Source of the DNA: JALONO01 sp038209965
GTDB lineage: Bacteria; Bacteroidota; Bacteroidia; Cytophagales; Thermoflexibacteraceae
NCBI GenBank assembly: GCA_038209965.1
Contig: JBBQXF010000043.1
Coordinates: forward strand, 1-37,755
Direction: 5' to 3'
Length of the DNA: 37,755 nucleotides
Below are positions 16,399 through 24,527 of this stretch, piece after piece. The position numbers were made by a program, and so were the translations under genes. Under the pieces are notes generated by a model that saw nothing but the letters and a program-made list of their open reading frames with translations, did no database searches and had not been told where the DNA came from. How positions within the stretch are numbered: the stretch's first letter is position 1; the number at the start of each line of letters is the position of its first letter.

Positions 16399-17009
16399 AT
16401 TTTATATTGCTGTGTCGGCTGTTAAAATTACTAGTAATCTCTTATGCAAACACAACCCTTGCGTTTACACCCAAAAACTGGCGCCGATCTGTCCAAATAC
16501 CGAAATAAAACGCAAGTTTGATTTCCTTCATCCCTTTTGATGGGCAGCTAAGCTGGGCTATGGCCAATGCACTTGACCACTAATGACCCAAGCCTGCCTA
16601 CCAGCAAAGCTTACTGGGTATCATCACCAAATTAAGACCTTTTGCCAAAAGATCCAAATTTGCCGATTAATTTTTGTTTGGGCGGGTGGCCGTCCGTGGA
16701 GACACGGACAATGGCGGTTCGGGCGATTGTGCCTCATTCTGTAGTAGGCATCCCAGCCCACTCAGACCAAGCTATAAAACCAATAATACTGCTCCCTGCG
16801 CTTTTTCCTTTCAAACGGCTGGTCATGCCCGTAGCCTGATCAAAAAGCGCCTCGGCCAGACACTTAGCTGGTATTTTCTTGATTACTGTTTTAATTGACC
16901 AATGGTTAATTTTAATTCTCCATATTTCCTAAAAAATTTATAAAATTCCTTGTTTTGTTCCCCACTGGTCTTTAAATTTACTTCGTCTTACACCTAAACC
17001 AAAAAACCG
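16399..17009. other. intergenic stretch, no gene recognised
   Basis: About 600 bases without a supported gene. Two overlapping short frames (16642-16839 and 16674-16898, plus strand) have no signal peptide or recognised domain and neither looks clearly coding. A 9-base inverted repeat (cttgcgttt 16458-16466 and aaacgcaag 16508-16516) and the tight hairpin at 16692-16709 are present. The last 130 bases are AT-rich and may hold the promoter of the gene at 17010. Confidence 0.5.
16692..16709. repeat. 7-bp hairpin with GAGA tetraloop
   Basis: gtccgtg (16692-16698), gaga, cacggac (16703-16709) form a perfect 7-bp stem with a GNRA-type loop. No T tract follows, so it is not a simple terminator. 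It sits in an otherwise unexplained GC-rich patch and may belong to a structured RNA or a repeat. Confidence 0.5.
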
Positions 17010-17501
17010 ATGGAACGAATTTCCAGTATTTTGCTCGCCACCGCCAGCCTGCTGGCCATGGGCTTTGGCTGCGGTCGCGACTGCCCCACCGTGGAACTGG
17101 CCTTGAACAAGGAACTGACCGCTACCCTGCGGGACAACTGCCGGCTCCTAAACCTGGATCGGCCCTTGCCAACCAGCCATCACACGTAGTACCTGGGCTG
17201 GGCTCGGCCACCGATGCCACCGAATATGTGATCAATAGCCGGGAGGAACTGGCCCGCTGGGCCGCCAGCGACCTAGAGGCCCTTGACCGCGGTGGACTTT
17301 GACCGCTATACCATCATTGCTGGTCAAAAAGTAACCAACGGAAATCGTTTTGTTGAGCAGTCGCTCTGGCTCCGCTGCGACAAGGTTCATTATCGCTTGG
17401 TGTTTGGCCGTGGCATTCACCCCGGTGATATCCCCTTGCTGGATTATTTTGCCGTGGTGCCCAAGCTGCCGGGGCGATCCACCATTGTGTATCAGATTTA
17501 G
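17010..17501 (+). pseudogene. decayed lipoprotein gene
   Basis: ATG 17010 starts a lipoprotein signal (MERISSILLATASLLAMGFG then Cys21). The first frame ends at TAG about 17187-17189. A second frame (VVPGLGSATDATEYVINSRE, ELARWAASDLEAL) and a third (TAVDFDRYTIIAGQKVTNGN, ...YFAVVPKLPGRSTIVYQI, stop at 17501) continue it. Removing one C from CCC (17280-17282) joins the second to the third; an indel before about 17189 joins the first. The rebuilt protein has about 163 residues. The 'INSREEL...DFDRYTIIAG' pattern is common in small Bacteroidota lipoproteins of unknown function. No further role can be assigned. Confidence 0.5.
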
Positions 17502-17640
17502 TAAAGTATCCCCGTAACCCACTTGTCAAACCTTCTTCTGTAACCTTTTCCCATTTCGCCATGAAACGGTTCCTTCTGGTGCTGGCCGCGCTGGCCCCGA
17601 GGGAAAGGCTTATGCCCGCCGATCAAATCAACCCCAGCGG
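17502..17640. other. short intergenic with a possible signal-peptide scrap
   Basis: At 17561 a plus-strand ATG starts MKRFLLVLAALAP, which looks like the first half of a signal peptide, but the frame then reads into the end of the convergent ABC exporter gene without any domain. It is probably the stub of a deleted gene. Confidence 0.25.
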
Positions 17641-19413
17641 TTATGCTTTGCCCATTACCTCTTTGTACTGCATTTGGTGCAGATTGGCGTAGTAGCCTCC
17701 CTTGGCCAGCAGTGCGTCATGAGTGCCTTCTTCTTTGATCTCGCCTTTGTCCAGCACAATGATTTTGTCGGCTTTTTGGATAGTGGCCAAGCGGTGGGCG
17801 ATCACGATGGAGGTGCGCCCGCGCAGCATTTTATCAATGGCCTGTTGGATCAATTCTTCGGTCTCGCTGTCCACCGATGACGTAGCCTCGTCCAAAATGA
17901 TGACCGCCGGATCGTATACCATGGCGCGCACGAAGGAGATGAGTTGGCGCTGGCCCACCGAAAGGGTAGCTCCGCGCTCCATCACGTTGTAGTCCAGCCC
18001 ACCGGGGAGCCGCTCGATGAACGGCAGCGCGCCCACCAATTCGGCGGCGGCCATTACCCGCTCCCGGCTGATGTCGGGGTTGCCCAAGGTGATGTTGGCC
18101 AAAATACTGTCCGAGAACAAGAACACATCTTGCAGCACCACCCCAATTTTTTCTCGCAGGAAATCGAGTTCATAATCGCGCAGATCGCGCCCATCCAGCT
18201 CTATTTTGCCTTTGTTGACATCATAAAAGCGGCTCAGCAGGTTGATAGTGGACGATTTGCCCGCTCCGGTGGCCCCCACCAGCGCAATGGTCTGACCTGA
18301 CTTGGCCTCGAAGTTGATATTTTTCAGCACGTAGTTTTCGGCTTCGTAGGCAAACCAGACCGCTTCAAATTTGACATTGCCTTGGATCGTGGCGGGTTTG
18401 AAGTGGCCAGTGTTCTGGATTTGATCTTCGCTGGTGAGGATCTTGAGGATCCGGTCACCGCTCACAATGCCCAGTTGGAGGGTGTTGAACCGGTCGGCGA
18501 TCAGGCGGATGGGCCGAAAAAACATCCCAATGTACATAATGAACGCAATGAGGGAACCCAAGGTCATCTGTTCCCCAATGATCCCGCGGGCCCCGTACCA
18601 GACCAGCATTCCAGTGGCAATGGCCCCGATGACTTCGGCCACCGGAAAATAGATGGAGTAATATTTCACCGATTTGAGGTTGGCCCGGCGGTGCTCGCGG
18701 TTGATTTCCTCAAACTTCTGGTACTCGGTGGCCTCGCTACCGAAAATCTGAACAATGCTCATCCCAGTGATGTGCTCCTGCACGAAGGAGTTCAGGTTGG
18801 CCACGGCGGTGCGCACATCGTTGAACGATGCCTTGATTTTTTCTTTGAAGATATAAGTGGCCAAAAACAGCAGCGGGAAAGTGGAGAGGCTGACCAGCGT
18901 GAGCCGCCAATCGGTATAAAACATCAGGCTCAAAATGAAGATCAATTGAAGCATGTCACCCACAATGGCCGCCAAACCCTCGGTAAACACATTGTTCAAG
19001 GTTTCCACATCGGAGATGTTGCGGGTGATGAGCCGCCCCACGGGGGTCCGATCAAAATATTGGGTCTTGAGGCTGAGCAAGTGACGGTACAAGGCCACCC
19101 GAATGTCCCGGATCACATATTGGCCGATGTAATTCGACAAAAAAGTGCTGTAAAATTGGACCAATGCTTGAAAAACCACTAGGCCGATTTGCACCCAAGT
19201 CATCCAAATCAAACCATCCAGATTGCCAAACATGACAAACTTATCGATGGTATATTGGATGAGGAAGGGCCGGACGGGGGTCAGCACGCCCATTAGAATA
19301 GTTAGAAATATTAACGTATAAAATTTGAGCAGATAGGGTTTGATGAAGACAAAAATCCCGGAAAGGACCTTTAGATCAAATATTTTGCCGCTGCCACTTT
19401 CGGGTTGTGCCAT
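17641..19413 (-). CDS. ABC exporter, fused permease-ATPase (MsbA/multidrug type)
   Basis: Start at ATG 19413 (MAQPESGSGKIFDLK) gives 590 residues. The N-terminal half carries six transmembrane helices of the type I exporter fold, including LLKFYTLIFLTILMGVLTPV and the coupling-helix region TPVGRLITRNISDVETLNNV. The C-terminal ATPase has Walker A GATGAGKS (about 380-387), Q-loop VVLQDVFLF, signature LSVGQRQ, Walker B VIILDEATSSVD and H-loop IVIAHRLAT. It works as a homodimer or heterodimer in the inner membrane, exporting lipids or drugs; the substrate is unknown. No second half-transporter is adjacent. Confidence 0.9.
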   Translation of the reverse strand: MAQPESGSGKIFDLKVLSGIFVFIKPYLLKFYTLIFLTILMGVLTPVRPFLIQYTIDKFVMFGNLDGLIWMTWVQIGLVVFQALVQFYSTFLSNYIGQYVIRDIRVALYRHLLSLKTQYFDRTPVGRLITRNISDVETLNNVFTEGLAAIVGDMLQLIFILSLMFYTDWRLTLVSLSTFPLLFLATYIFKEKIKASFNDVRTAVANLNSFVQEHITGMSIVQIFGSEATEYQKFEEINREHRRANLKSVKYYSIYFPVAEVIGAIATGMLVWYGARGIIGEQMTLGSLIAFIMYIGMFFRPIRLIADRFNTLQLGIVSGDRILKILTSEDQIQNTGHFKPATIQGNVKFEAVWFAYEAENYVLKNINFEAKSGQTIALVGATGAGKSSTINLLSRFYDVNKGKIELDGRDLRDYELDFLREKIGVVLQDVFLFSDSILANITLGNPDISRERVMAAAELVGALPFIERLPGGLDYNVMERGATLSVGQRQLISFVRAMVYDPAVIILDEATSSVDSETEELIQQAIDKMLRGRTSIVIAHRLATIQKADKIIVLDKGEIKEEGTHDALLAKGGYYANLHQMQYKEVMGKA

Positions 19414-19564
19414 AAATGGAAAGATTGGGAGTGCGCTGGTCAAAGATGGTTTGGTTTTTCTTGTTGGGCCAGCCCACAAAGATACTGAATTCTTGAATCG
19501 ATGTTGGCCCACTAAACGGCCCAATTTGTGGCTGCCCCCCAGCCCAAGGATCGTTGCCAGGGAC

Positions 19565-19597
19565 AAAAAAGCTCCCATTTCTGGCCGAAATGGGAGC
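19565..19597 (-). terminator. intrinsic terminator of the DUF1080 gene
   Basis: gctcccatttc (19571-19581) pairs perfectly with gaaatgggagc (19587-19597) around a 5-base loop. Read on the minus strand, the stem is followed by six T residues (19565-19570). It lies 33 bases past the stop at 19630. Confidence 0.8.
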
Positions 19598-19629
19598 GGA
19601 AAACCACAAGTGGGGATACAGCCAACCGG

Positions 19630-20373
19630 TTACAGTTCCCGGATCCAAATGTTGCGGAAACTCACTTGGTTGCCATGATCTTGCAGTCGGATCGGCCCTT
19701 TGCCGTGCATGGGGTTCTTGGGCGGGCCAATGTACTCGGTCGTGCCTTGGATCGCCGTGTGGTGTTGCACGATCACCCCGTTGTGCAGAACCGTGACATA
19801 GGCCGGGGTTTCCACCGAGCCATTTTTGCGGAACCGGGGAGCGGTGTAAACAATATCGTAAGCATTCCACTCGCCAGCCACTGCGCACGCATTCGCCATC
19901 GGGGGCGATTGTTTGTAAATGCTGGCCGCTTGGCCGTTGGTGTAAGTGGTGTTTTCATAGGAGTTGAGCACTTGCACTTCGTACATTCCTTGTAAAAAGA
20001 TACCACTGTTGCCCCGGCCCTGGCCTTTGGCAGTGGCTGGCTCTTGCGGTGAGCGCCATTCAATGTGCAATTGGAAATCGCCAAATTCCTGTTTGGTCCT
20101 GATGTCGCCCGTGCCCCCAACGACCGTGGCGGCTCCTTCGGCCAGTTTCCATTTGGCGGCACTCCCGTCTTTTGCGCTTACCCAATTATCCAGGTTTTTG
20201 CCATCAAAAAGCACGATCGCGTCCGATGGCGCTTGGCCCGCTGGGGCCGGTTTGACGATCTTGGGCACTGGCTCATAAAATTCGGTGGCCTCAGGTTTGG
20301 TGAAGTCTTGGGCCACGATCGGCGCGGCCAATAACAGTCCGCAGGCCAAGGATGATAAAAATGTCTTTTTCAT
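19630..20373 (-). CDS. exported 3-keto-disaccharide hydrolase-type protein (DUF1080)
   Basis: The ATG at 20373 gives MKKTFLSSLACGLLLAAPIV and a signal peptide cleaved near VAQ; an ATG two codons upstream (20379) is equally possible. The protein has 247 residues. The lectin-like DUF1080 (PF06439) pattern is clear: AIVLFDGKNLDNWVS, a FGDFQLHIEWRSP strand, GNSGIFLQGMYEVQVLNSYE, and the end GKGPIRLQDHGNQVSFRNIW. Members bind or cleave oxidised (3-keto) disaccharides and other glycans in the periplasm. It is divergent from the PRPP-synthetase-like gene, with an 82-base gap, and ends at a strong terminator. Confidence 0.85.
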   Translation of the reverse strand: MKKTFLSSLACGLLLAAPIVAQDFTKPEATEFYEPVPKIVKPAPAGQAPSDAIVLFDGKNLDNWVSAKDGSAAKWKLAEGAATVVGGTGDIRTKQEFGDFQLHIEWRSPQEPATAKGQGRGNSGIFLQGMYEVQVLNSYENTTYTNGQAASIYKQSPPMANACAVAGEWNAYDIVYTAPRFRKNGSVETPAYVTVLHNGVIVQHHTAIQGTTEYIGPPKNPMHGKGPIRLQDHGNQVSFRNIWIREL

Positions 20374-20455
20374 TCTCATAAGAAGTTTGTGGTGGGCTTT
20401 TCTTAATTTTCCCGTTAATTTATCTATTTTATTCAATAATCCCGCACGCTTGGCC

Positions 20456-21391
20456 ATGCCCAACCTCGATCAGATGCTCGTTTTTTCCACCCAATCTTAC
20501 AATTACCTGAAAGACAGGATATTGGCAAGTGGCCACTATGAAGCAGGGGTGATAGAGGCCAAGACCTTTCCTGATGGGGAACATTATTACCGCTTTGGCT
20601 CGCTGATCGAAAACCGGGAAGTGGTGCTGATCGGGGGAACCATTTCCGATGCCGATACGCTCGAGCTTTACGATCTGGCCTGCGGACTGGTGGAACTGGG
20701 GGCCCGTAAACTCAACATTATTATCCCGTTCTACGGTTACGCCACGATGGAGCGGGCAGCCAAATGGGGCGAAGTAGTCATGGCCAAGACCAGGGCGCGC
20801 TTGCTATCGGCCATTCCCCAAGCCTATTTTGGCAACCGGGTCATTTGCGTGGATCTTCATTCGGAGGGCATTCCCCACTATTTTGAAGGAGGAACGCGCA
20901 CACTGCACTTATACGCCAAGCCGCTGATCACAGCAGCGGCCCGCCAACTGGCCGGGCAAGATTTTGTACTGGCTTCTACCGATGCGGGCCGGGCCAAATG
21001 GGTGGAATCATTGGCCAATGACATGGATGTACGGGCGGCCTTTGTGTACAAGCGGCGATCCAGCGGCAGTGAAACCCAACTTACTGGGGTCAATGCCGAC
21101 GTACAAGATAAAACGGTCATCATTTATGACGACATGATCCGCACTGGCGGGTCGCTGGTGCAGGCCGCCCGCGCCTACCGCGAGGCAGGGGCCACCCAGA
21201 TCTTCGTACTGGCCACCCATGGGCTATTTTCTGGCCCGGCACTGGCCAAACTGCGGGACTGCCAACTCATTGAGCGGATCGGTGTGACCGACTCCCACCC
21301 CAATGCGCTTCGGGCCGAGGGCGATTTTGTGACCCTGATCAGCATCGCGGGCTTATTGCACGAGGCATTGTCGGGGTTGGGCCGGCCCTGA
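20456..21391 (+). CDS. PRPP synthetase-like phosphoribosyltransferase-fold protein
   Basis: Start ATG 20456 (MPNLDQMLVFSTQSYNYLKD) gives 311 residues, the size of ribose-phosphate pyrophosphokinase. Family features are a PFYGYATMERAA segment where Prs has PYFGYARQDR, CVDLHSEGIPHYF in place of CDLHAxQIQGFF, and the PRPP loop VIIYDDMIRTGGSL. It ends with a Prs-like ATHGLFSGPAL segment. The catalytic flexible loop (K-x-R-x-x-x-N-x-x-E in classical Prs) reads YKRRSSGSET, and the RQDRK loop is altered, so it is a divergent paralogue. It may make PRPP from ribose 5-phosphate and ATP or have a related or regulatory role. Confidence 0.75.
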   Translation: MPNLDQMLVFSTQSYNYLKDRILASGHYEAGVIEAKTFPDGEHYYRFGSLIENREVVLIGGTISDADTLELYDLACGLVELGARKLNIIIPFYGYATMERAAKWGEVVMAKTRARLLSAIPQAYFGNRVICVDLHSEGIPHYFEGGTRTLHLYAKPLITAAARQLAGQDFVLASTDAGRAKWVESLANDMDVRAAFVYKRRSSGSETQLTGVNADVQDKTVIIYDDMIRTGGSLVQAARAYREAGATQIFVLATHGLFSGPALAKLRDCQLIERIGVTDSHPNALRAEGDFVTLISIAGLLHEALSGLGRP

Positions 21392-21424
21392 CAATTGGTG
21401 CGGGCTGCTGGCCAAGCAATCTTG

Positions 21425-21472
21425 CCCGCTGGCCTGAACTGTCGGGCCAGCGGGTTGAGTTTTGCTTTTTTT
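21425..21472 (+). terminator. intrinsic terminator after the PRPP-synthetase-like gene
   Basis: cccgctggcc (21425-21434) pairs with ggccagcggg (21445-21454). A T-rich run follows, ending in seven T at 21466-21472. It lies 34 bases past the stop at 21391. Confidence 0.7.
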
Positions 21473-21693
21473 AAGACAAAAGTAAAATCAATCGACTGTT
21501 TTCCAACTGAATATGTTTCAATGGAAAACTTGGATGCCAACCGTTTGCGGCATTACTTTGGCCAATGCTCAACCTGAGTTTGGCCTACGTTTTTCGTGCA
21601 TTGGTTGCGTCATTGAGGTTGCCCCAAAGCGATTTAATGCTTGTTGGTCCTGGTTGCCACCGATGTAGCCTCATCAAAATAGACATCCCAATG
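21473..21693. other. intergenic, nothing recognised
   Basis: Roughly 220 bases between the terminator and the end of the convergent acyltransferase gene. Short frames on both strands lack signal peptides or motifs. Confidence 0.5.
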
Positions 21694-22467
21694 TTAAGCA
21701 TTCTGAAATAGTAATTCCTCCTGAATGATGCCACGTACTTGGGCTTGTAGTTTGGGCACATCGGCCAGGGTAAGGCCAACGGTCGGGATGGCGGGGTGAA
21801 AGATCACCTTGGCGGGTTGGTTGTGGAGGCGGAGTGGGCTCCGATCGGGCAGGATCAGCCAATTGAACGGGATGGTCACCGGAATGATGGGCACTTGGGC
21901 CTCAATGGCCAGCCGGAAAGGTCCCTCCTTAAATTGGGCCAATTGGGGCGGCGTGGCGGAGAACCCGCCCTCGGGGAAAAGAACGATACTTTTGCCTTGG
22001 CCAATGGCTGCCAGCGATTTTTTCATCACAGCATAGCGGCTGCGCAAGTTGTCCCGATCCACTGCAATATGGGCGCGAGTGAAGATGATGCCAAAAAGGG
22101 GAACCTTGGCCAGTGAGCTTTTACCCACAAACACAAAGAAACGCCGAAGGGCATAAGTCAGCATCGGGATGTCCAAATAAGACGCGTGGTTGGGACAAAA
22201 AATGGCTGGTTGGTCGGTCCACTCGGCTCGGTGTTCAATGGCCACCCGAATCCCGGCCAAGCGAAAAAACACGATGCCCCAGAGAAGATAGGCCCGGTAG
22301 ACCCACACGTGCCAAGGTGGGCGAGTGCAGGCTAGAAGGGCAAAAGGGGCAATCAATAGAAAAATCAGGCCAAAAATGAAAGCACACCAAGCACTGTGCA
22401 GCAGGATTGAGACACTAGCCAGTGATGGCTGTTCGCAGGGTTCCTTTTGCCCAACTAAACGGTTCAT
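21694..22467 (-). CDS. plsC: 1-acyl-sn-glycerol-3-phosphate acyltransferase (PlsC family)
   Basis: 257 residues. A hydrophobic N-terminal helix region (about 20-72) anchors it to the inner membrane. The acyltransferase HX4D motif is NHASYLD (His94, Asp99), and the glycerol-phosphate-binding block is FPEGG (164-168), with a later VPIIPVTIPFNW segment. It makes phosphatidic acid from lysophosphatidic acid and acyl-ACP or acyl-CoA. Paralogues of this family acylate other lipids (for example ornithine or glycine lipids in Bacteroidota), so the exact acceptor is uncertain. Its start overlaps the stop of the upstream DUF4290 gene by 4 bases (ATGA), so the two are translationally coupled. Confidence 0.85.
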   Translation of the reverse strand: MNRLVGQKEPCEQPSLASVSILLHSAWCAFIFGLIFLLIAPFALLACTRPPWHVWVYRAYLLWGIVFFRLAGIRVAIEHRAEWTDQPAIFCPNHASYLDIPMLTYALRRFFVFVGKSSLAKVPLFGIIFTRAHIAVDRDNLRSRYAVMKKSLAAIGQGKSIVLFPEGGFSATPPQLAQFKEGPFRLAIEAQVPIIPVTIPFNWLILPDRSPLRLHNQPAKVIFHPAIPTVGLTLADVPKLQAQVRGIIQEELLFQNA

Positions 22468-23246
22468 TTCCGGCGTTTGTCCCGATCGCGGTTATTGAAA
22501 CGGTTATTGGGGTTGGAGTTGGGATTGCTGTTGGCATTATTACCATTATTGCTATTGCCAATATTACTGTTGCCAACATTACTATTGCCAACATTACCGT
22601 TGGTATTGCCAATATTGGGATTGTTGCGGTGCTGTTGACCTTGGTGGGGATGCTGGCGAATGTTTTGCTGGTGGCCTTGGGGGTGCTTGCGCTCTTGGTT
22701 GGCCCCTTCAGCACGCAGATCGGCCTGAGTGAGAGCGATGCGCCCGCCCGACAACTCCTTCAACTGCTGCAATATTATTTCATCATCTGTATTTTCTTTG
22801 TTCCAAGTGGCATAGAAGCCTTTCATCAACTTAAAAATATAGATCGACGCTGCCATCTTCTCATCTGGATCTTCTAGCACTACGGCCCGGTCGATCAACA
22901 ATTCCACATTGCGCCCATAATGCTTGTAAGTGATGCGGTTCATATTGTAAGCTACCCGCTTAGGTTTTTTGTACAATGAACCTTCTTCGGGCACGGGATA
23001 GGGGCCGTCAATGTCAAGCTTCAAATCGGCCATGAAATGGAGGTGATCCCAAATCCGCTGGTTAGTATCATTGTTTTCCCGCACAGTAGGGTTGAGCTGT
23101 TTCATCAGGTTGATCAACACATTGGCCAAGGCGGTGCGCTCCTCCTTGCTCTTGAGCGTAACGAGGTACTCGGCCAGCTTTTGGACATTGCGGCCATATT
23201 CCTTGAGCACCAAGTATGATTTGTGGGTATTATATTCGTGTTCCAT
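22464..23246 (-). CDS. DUF4290 protein with Asn/Gly repeat tail
   Basis: Start at ATG 23246 (MEHEYNTHKSYLVLKEYGRN), because the ten residues before it do not resemble the family. The protein has 260 residues. Residues 1-165 match DUF4290, a helical family nearly universal in Bacteroidota and of unknown function (EYGRNVQKLAEYLVTLKSKE, RITYKHYGRNVELLIDRAVV). The C-terminal 90 residues are disordered: His/Gln-rich, then tandem VGNSN pentapeptides, then a basic end (RFNNRDRDKRRK). The repeats are encoded by a 15-base tandem unit near 22550-22605. A basic tail suggests RNA or membrane binding, but this is inference. Its stop overlaps the acyltransferase start. Confidence 0.75.
   Translation of the reverse strand: MEHEYNTHKSYLVLKEYGRNVQKLAEYLVTLKSKEERTALANVLINLMKQLNPTVRENNDTNQRIWDHLHFMADLKLDIDGPYPVPEEGSLYKKPKRVAYNMNRITYKHYGRNVELLIDRAVVLEDPDEKMAASIYIFKLMKGFYATWNKENTDDEIILQQLKELSGGRIALTQADLRAEGANQERKHPQGHQQNIRQHPHQGQQHRNNPNIGNTNGNVGNSNVGNSNIGNSNNGNNANSNPNSNPNNRFNNRDRDKRRK
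22547..22612. repeat. 15-bp tandem repeat within the DUF4290 gene
   Basis: Plus-strand units attactgttgccaac and attactattgccaac, then a diverged copy, encode VGNSN/IGNSN pentapeptides on the minus strand. Unit number may vary between strains by slippage. Confidence 0.6.
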
Positions 23247-23395
23247 CGTGTTGCGCGTAAAAGACAGCCCCGGCAATCAATCGGATTTTTACCGGCAAAA
23301 ACCACCGAAAAAAGGAAGCTGTTTGATTAAGCGTAAAATTAAGCGAGAATCGCCAATAATTCAAAGTTTTCCCGAGATTTACCCGCTCCTTTGAT

Positions 23396-23403
23396 TACCT
23401 TTG
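23396..23403 (+). promoter_or_regulatory. possible -7 box of the desaturase gene
   Basis: TACCTTTG matches the Bacteroidota TAnnTTTG element 50 bases before the ATG at 23454. A matching -33 TTTG at the usual spacing is not evident, so the call is weak. Confidence 0.3.
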
Positions 23404-23453
23404 GCCTATTAACAAAATGGAACAGAATCATAGCAACATCAACTTTTTCACGC

Positions 23454-24437
23454 ATGAAATTTTCCGAATTGACCCGTTTGGAAGTACTAAAGCACTTGGA
23501 TGGCTTTGTGTCGGGCGCAGTTACCGAGTACATGAAGCCACCCGAGCAAATGTGGCAACCAGCTGACCATTTGCCCGATACTGCCCGAGAATCTTTTTTT
23601 GACGAAGTAAAGCAACTCCAAGAGCGGGCCAAGGAATTGTCGTATGATGTGCTGGCCGTGCTCATCGGTGATATGATTACCGAAGAAGCGCTGCCCACCT
23701 ACGAGTCGTGGCTTTATGCGATGGACGGGATCAATGAACTGGGCGAAGACTGCGGATGGCGGCGCTGGACCCGCGCCTGGACCGCCGAAGAGAACCGCCA
23801 CGGTGATTTGCTCAACCGCTACCTGTACCTGAGCGGGCGGGTGAACATGCGCGAAGTGGAAGCATCGACCCAATACCTGATCAGCGATGGGTTCAACATC
23901 GAGACGGGCCATGATCCGTACCGCAATTTTATCTACACCAGTTTTCAGGAAGTGGCCACCAATGTTTCGCACCGCCGAGTGGCCACCTTGGCCAAGAAAG
24001 CGGGCGACACCACCCTGTCCAAGATTTGTGGGCTGGTGGCCGCCGATGAGGCCCGCCACGCCAAAGCGTACCAAGCCTTCATTTCGAAAATATTTGAGGT
24101 GGATCCCAACGAGGCGATTTTGGCCTTTGAAGACATGATGCGCAAGAAAATCGTGATGCCGGCCCACTTCCTGCGCGAAATCGGGACCCGGATTGGAGAA
24201 ACCTACGGCCACTTTACCAATGCCGCCCAAAGACTGGGCGTTTATACCGCCCACGATTATGTGGAAATTGTGCAAGAACTGCTCAAAACTTGGAAAGTGG
24301 AGGAACTCGCTGACTTGGCCCCGTCGGGCGAGAAGGCGCGCGAATACCTTCTGCGCCTGCCCGACCGCTTGCTGCGGGTGGCCGAGCGCATGAAACTGCC
24401 CGAACTGGAATACAAGTTTCGCTGGATATTGGCCTAA
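23454..24437 (+). CDS. acyl-ACP desaturase (soluble di-iron, stearoyl-ACP type)
   Basis: Start ATG 23454 (MKFSELTRLEVLKHLDGFV) gives 327 residues, as expected. Both di-iron ligand motifs are present: EENRHGDLL (Glu113, His116) and DEARHAKAY (Glu199, His202). The surrounding context, RRWTRAWTAEENRH and a GLVAADEARH helix, is that of plant-type stearoyl-ACP desaturases, which insert a cis double bond into acyl-ACP using O2 and reduced ferredoxin in the cytoplasm. It lies divergent from DUF4290 and shares a lipid context with PlsC. The position of the double bond cannot be read from the sequence. Confidence 0.9.
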   Translation: MKFSELTRLEVLKHLDGFVSGAVTEYMKPPEQMWQPADHLPDTARESFFDEVKQLQERAKELSYDVLAVLIGDMITEEALPTYESWLYAMDGINELGEDCGWRRWTRAWTAEENRHGDLLNRYLYLSGRVNMREVEASTQYLISDGFNIETGHDPYRNFIYTSFQEVATNVSHRRVATLAKKAGDTTLSKICGLVAADEARHAKAYQAFISKIFEVDPNEAILAFEDMMRKKIVMPAHFLREIGTRIGETYGHFTNAAQRLGVYTAHDYVEIVQELLKTWKVEELADLAPSGEKAREYLLRLPDRLLRVAERMKLPELEYKFRWILA

Positions 24438-24457
24438 ACTGGCCCCAGACCCCACCA

Positions 24458-24496
24458 AAAAAGTGCTGGCCTCGGTGTATCGGGCCAGCACTTTTT
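24458..24496. terminator. bidirectional intrinsic terminator
   Basis: aaaaagtgctggcc (24458-24471) pairs perfectly with ggccagcacttttt (24483-24496). A runs before and T runs after the GC stem let it work for both convergent genes, the desaturase (+) and the phosphosulfolactate synthase (-). Confidence 0.85.
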
Positions 24497-24527
24497 GCTA
24501 AATAACGTTGCAGACGGCCCCCACGGC

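Noticed and set aside
16642..16898. Two overlapping short plus-strand frames
   Set aside because: No start context, motif or codon bias that would support either as a gene.
22547..22612. Tandem repeats that could suggest a CRISPR array
   Set aside because: The unit is 15 bases with no spacers and encodes a peptide repeat.
22422..22877. 151-residue hydrophobic plus-strand frame resembling a membrane protein
   Set aside because: Its Ile/Val/Ala-rich part is just the reverse reading of the Asn/Gly repeat in DUF4290.
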